DNA of 64,000 nucleotides from Oscillospiraceae bacterium NTUH-002-81. GTDB lineage: Bacteria > Bacillota > Clostridia > Lachnospirales > Lachnospiraceae. The notes beneath the pieces were generated by a model. That model was not told where the DNA came from and made no database searches. It worked only from the letters and a program-made list of their open reading frames with translations. Position 1 is the stretch's first letter. Each line of letters opens with the position of its first letter. Position numbers and translations under genes: made by a program. The DNA lies in the NCBI GenBank assembly GCA_032620915.1, contig CP136052.1, positions 2,208,501-2,272,500 of the forward strand. The letters run 5' to 3'. Shown here one piece after another: positions 63,774-64,000 of this stretch.

Positions 63774-64000
63774 TTAAAATGGAAACTTCATTCTTCCACG
63801 TCGGCCGCCTCTGCCTCCCATAAGCCCCGGCAGCTGCTTCATCATCTTACGGCTCTGCTCGAACTGTTTGACCAGCCGGTTCACCTCGCTGATGTCCACG
63901 CCTGCCCCGGCGGCAATTCTGCGCTTACGGGAAGGATTTAATATATCCGGATTCGAGCGTTCCTGCGGTGTCATGGAAAGGATGATCGCTTCTACGCGGG
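63774..64000 (-). CDS. ffh: Signal recognition particle protein Ffh, 3' end only
   Basis: The last 75 or so residues, running off the right edge. [20 protein letters not shown] and the following [16 protein letters not shown] with Met-rich helix KMMKQL belong to the M domain, which binds 4.5S RNA and signal peptides. It ends in the Gly/Arg-rich tail [14 protein letters not shown]. It heads the rpsP operon as in other Firmicutes. Confidence 0.95.
   Translation of the reverse strand, partial: RVEAIILSMTPQERSNPDILNPSRKRRIAAGAGVDISEVNRLVKQFEQSRKMMKQLPGLMGGRGGRRGRMKFPF

Noticed and set aside
1..64000. Mobile element, prophage, defence system or CRISPR array
   Set aside because: No transposase, integrase, phage structural gene, Cas gene or regular repeat array was found; tandem repeats are limited to the CobC-like gene.

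Overview
The window comes from a spore-forming anaerobic member of the Clostridia, most likely Lachnospiraceae. It encodes stage IV sporulation protein A, the anaerobic (early cobalt insertion) cobalamin route, radical-SAM ThiH, a LarA-type 2-hydroxyacid enzyme and the Firmicute order ffh-rpsP-khpA-rimM-trmD-rplS-lepB-rbgA-rnhB-yraN. Almost everything is on the minus strand; one small acetyltransferase gene (15135-15626) is the only convincing plus-strand gene. No tRNA, rRNA, CRISPR array, insertion sequence or prophage gene was seen. No gene-free stretch exceeds 300 bases.

Layout, read right to left as transcribed. (1) 64000-57102: ribosome and RNA maturation block (ffh end, rpsP, khpA, rimM, trmD, an asparaginase, rplS, two signal peptidases around rbgA, rnhB, yraN). 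(2) 56970-50434: pgeF, a DUF512 radical-SAM protein, der, plsY, gpsA, then two membrane proteins of unknown role. (3) 50187-43832: nucleoside hydrolase plus a BMP-type nucleoside ABC importer, with a stand-alone RarA C-terminal domain inserted. (4) 43831-38048: thiamine operon thiS-F-G-H-ED-cytX behind a TPP riboswitch and terminator. (5) 37972-34425: spoIVA, an NCS2 purine permease and mscL. (6) 34303-16464: an 18 kb cobalamin operon running from a good sigma-A promoter, from cbiL to the adenosyltransferase, covering most corrin ring and lower-loop steps. It includes a CbiG-CbiJ-CbiE-CbiT fusion, a second CobU-like protein and a CobC-like phosphatase carrying tandem repeats. (7) 16331-14446: a metallo-beta-lactamase-fold protein, the acetyltransferase and RNase HI. 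(8) 14318-8949: GntR regulator, FGGY sugar kinase, KDPG aldolase, 6-phosphogluconate dehydrogenase and a 2-hydroxyacid dehydrogenase. (9) 8717-1: a lower-GC operon with an Rbs-type sugar ABC importer, a cyclase-family hydrolase, an amidohydrolase and a LarA-like racemase/epimerase, then a zinc alcohol dehydrogenase running off the left edge. Blocks 8 and 9 together look like uptake and breakdown of an unidentified sugar acid or lactone.

A striking technical feature is that 12 genes are frameshifted at 15 places, 14 of them explained by one extra base, mostly in runs of five or six identical bases. Essential genes (der) are among them, so most are probably sequence or assembly errors. I annotate each such gene as one locus and give the break position.
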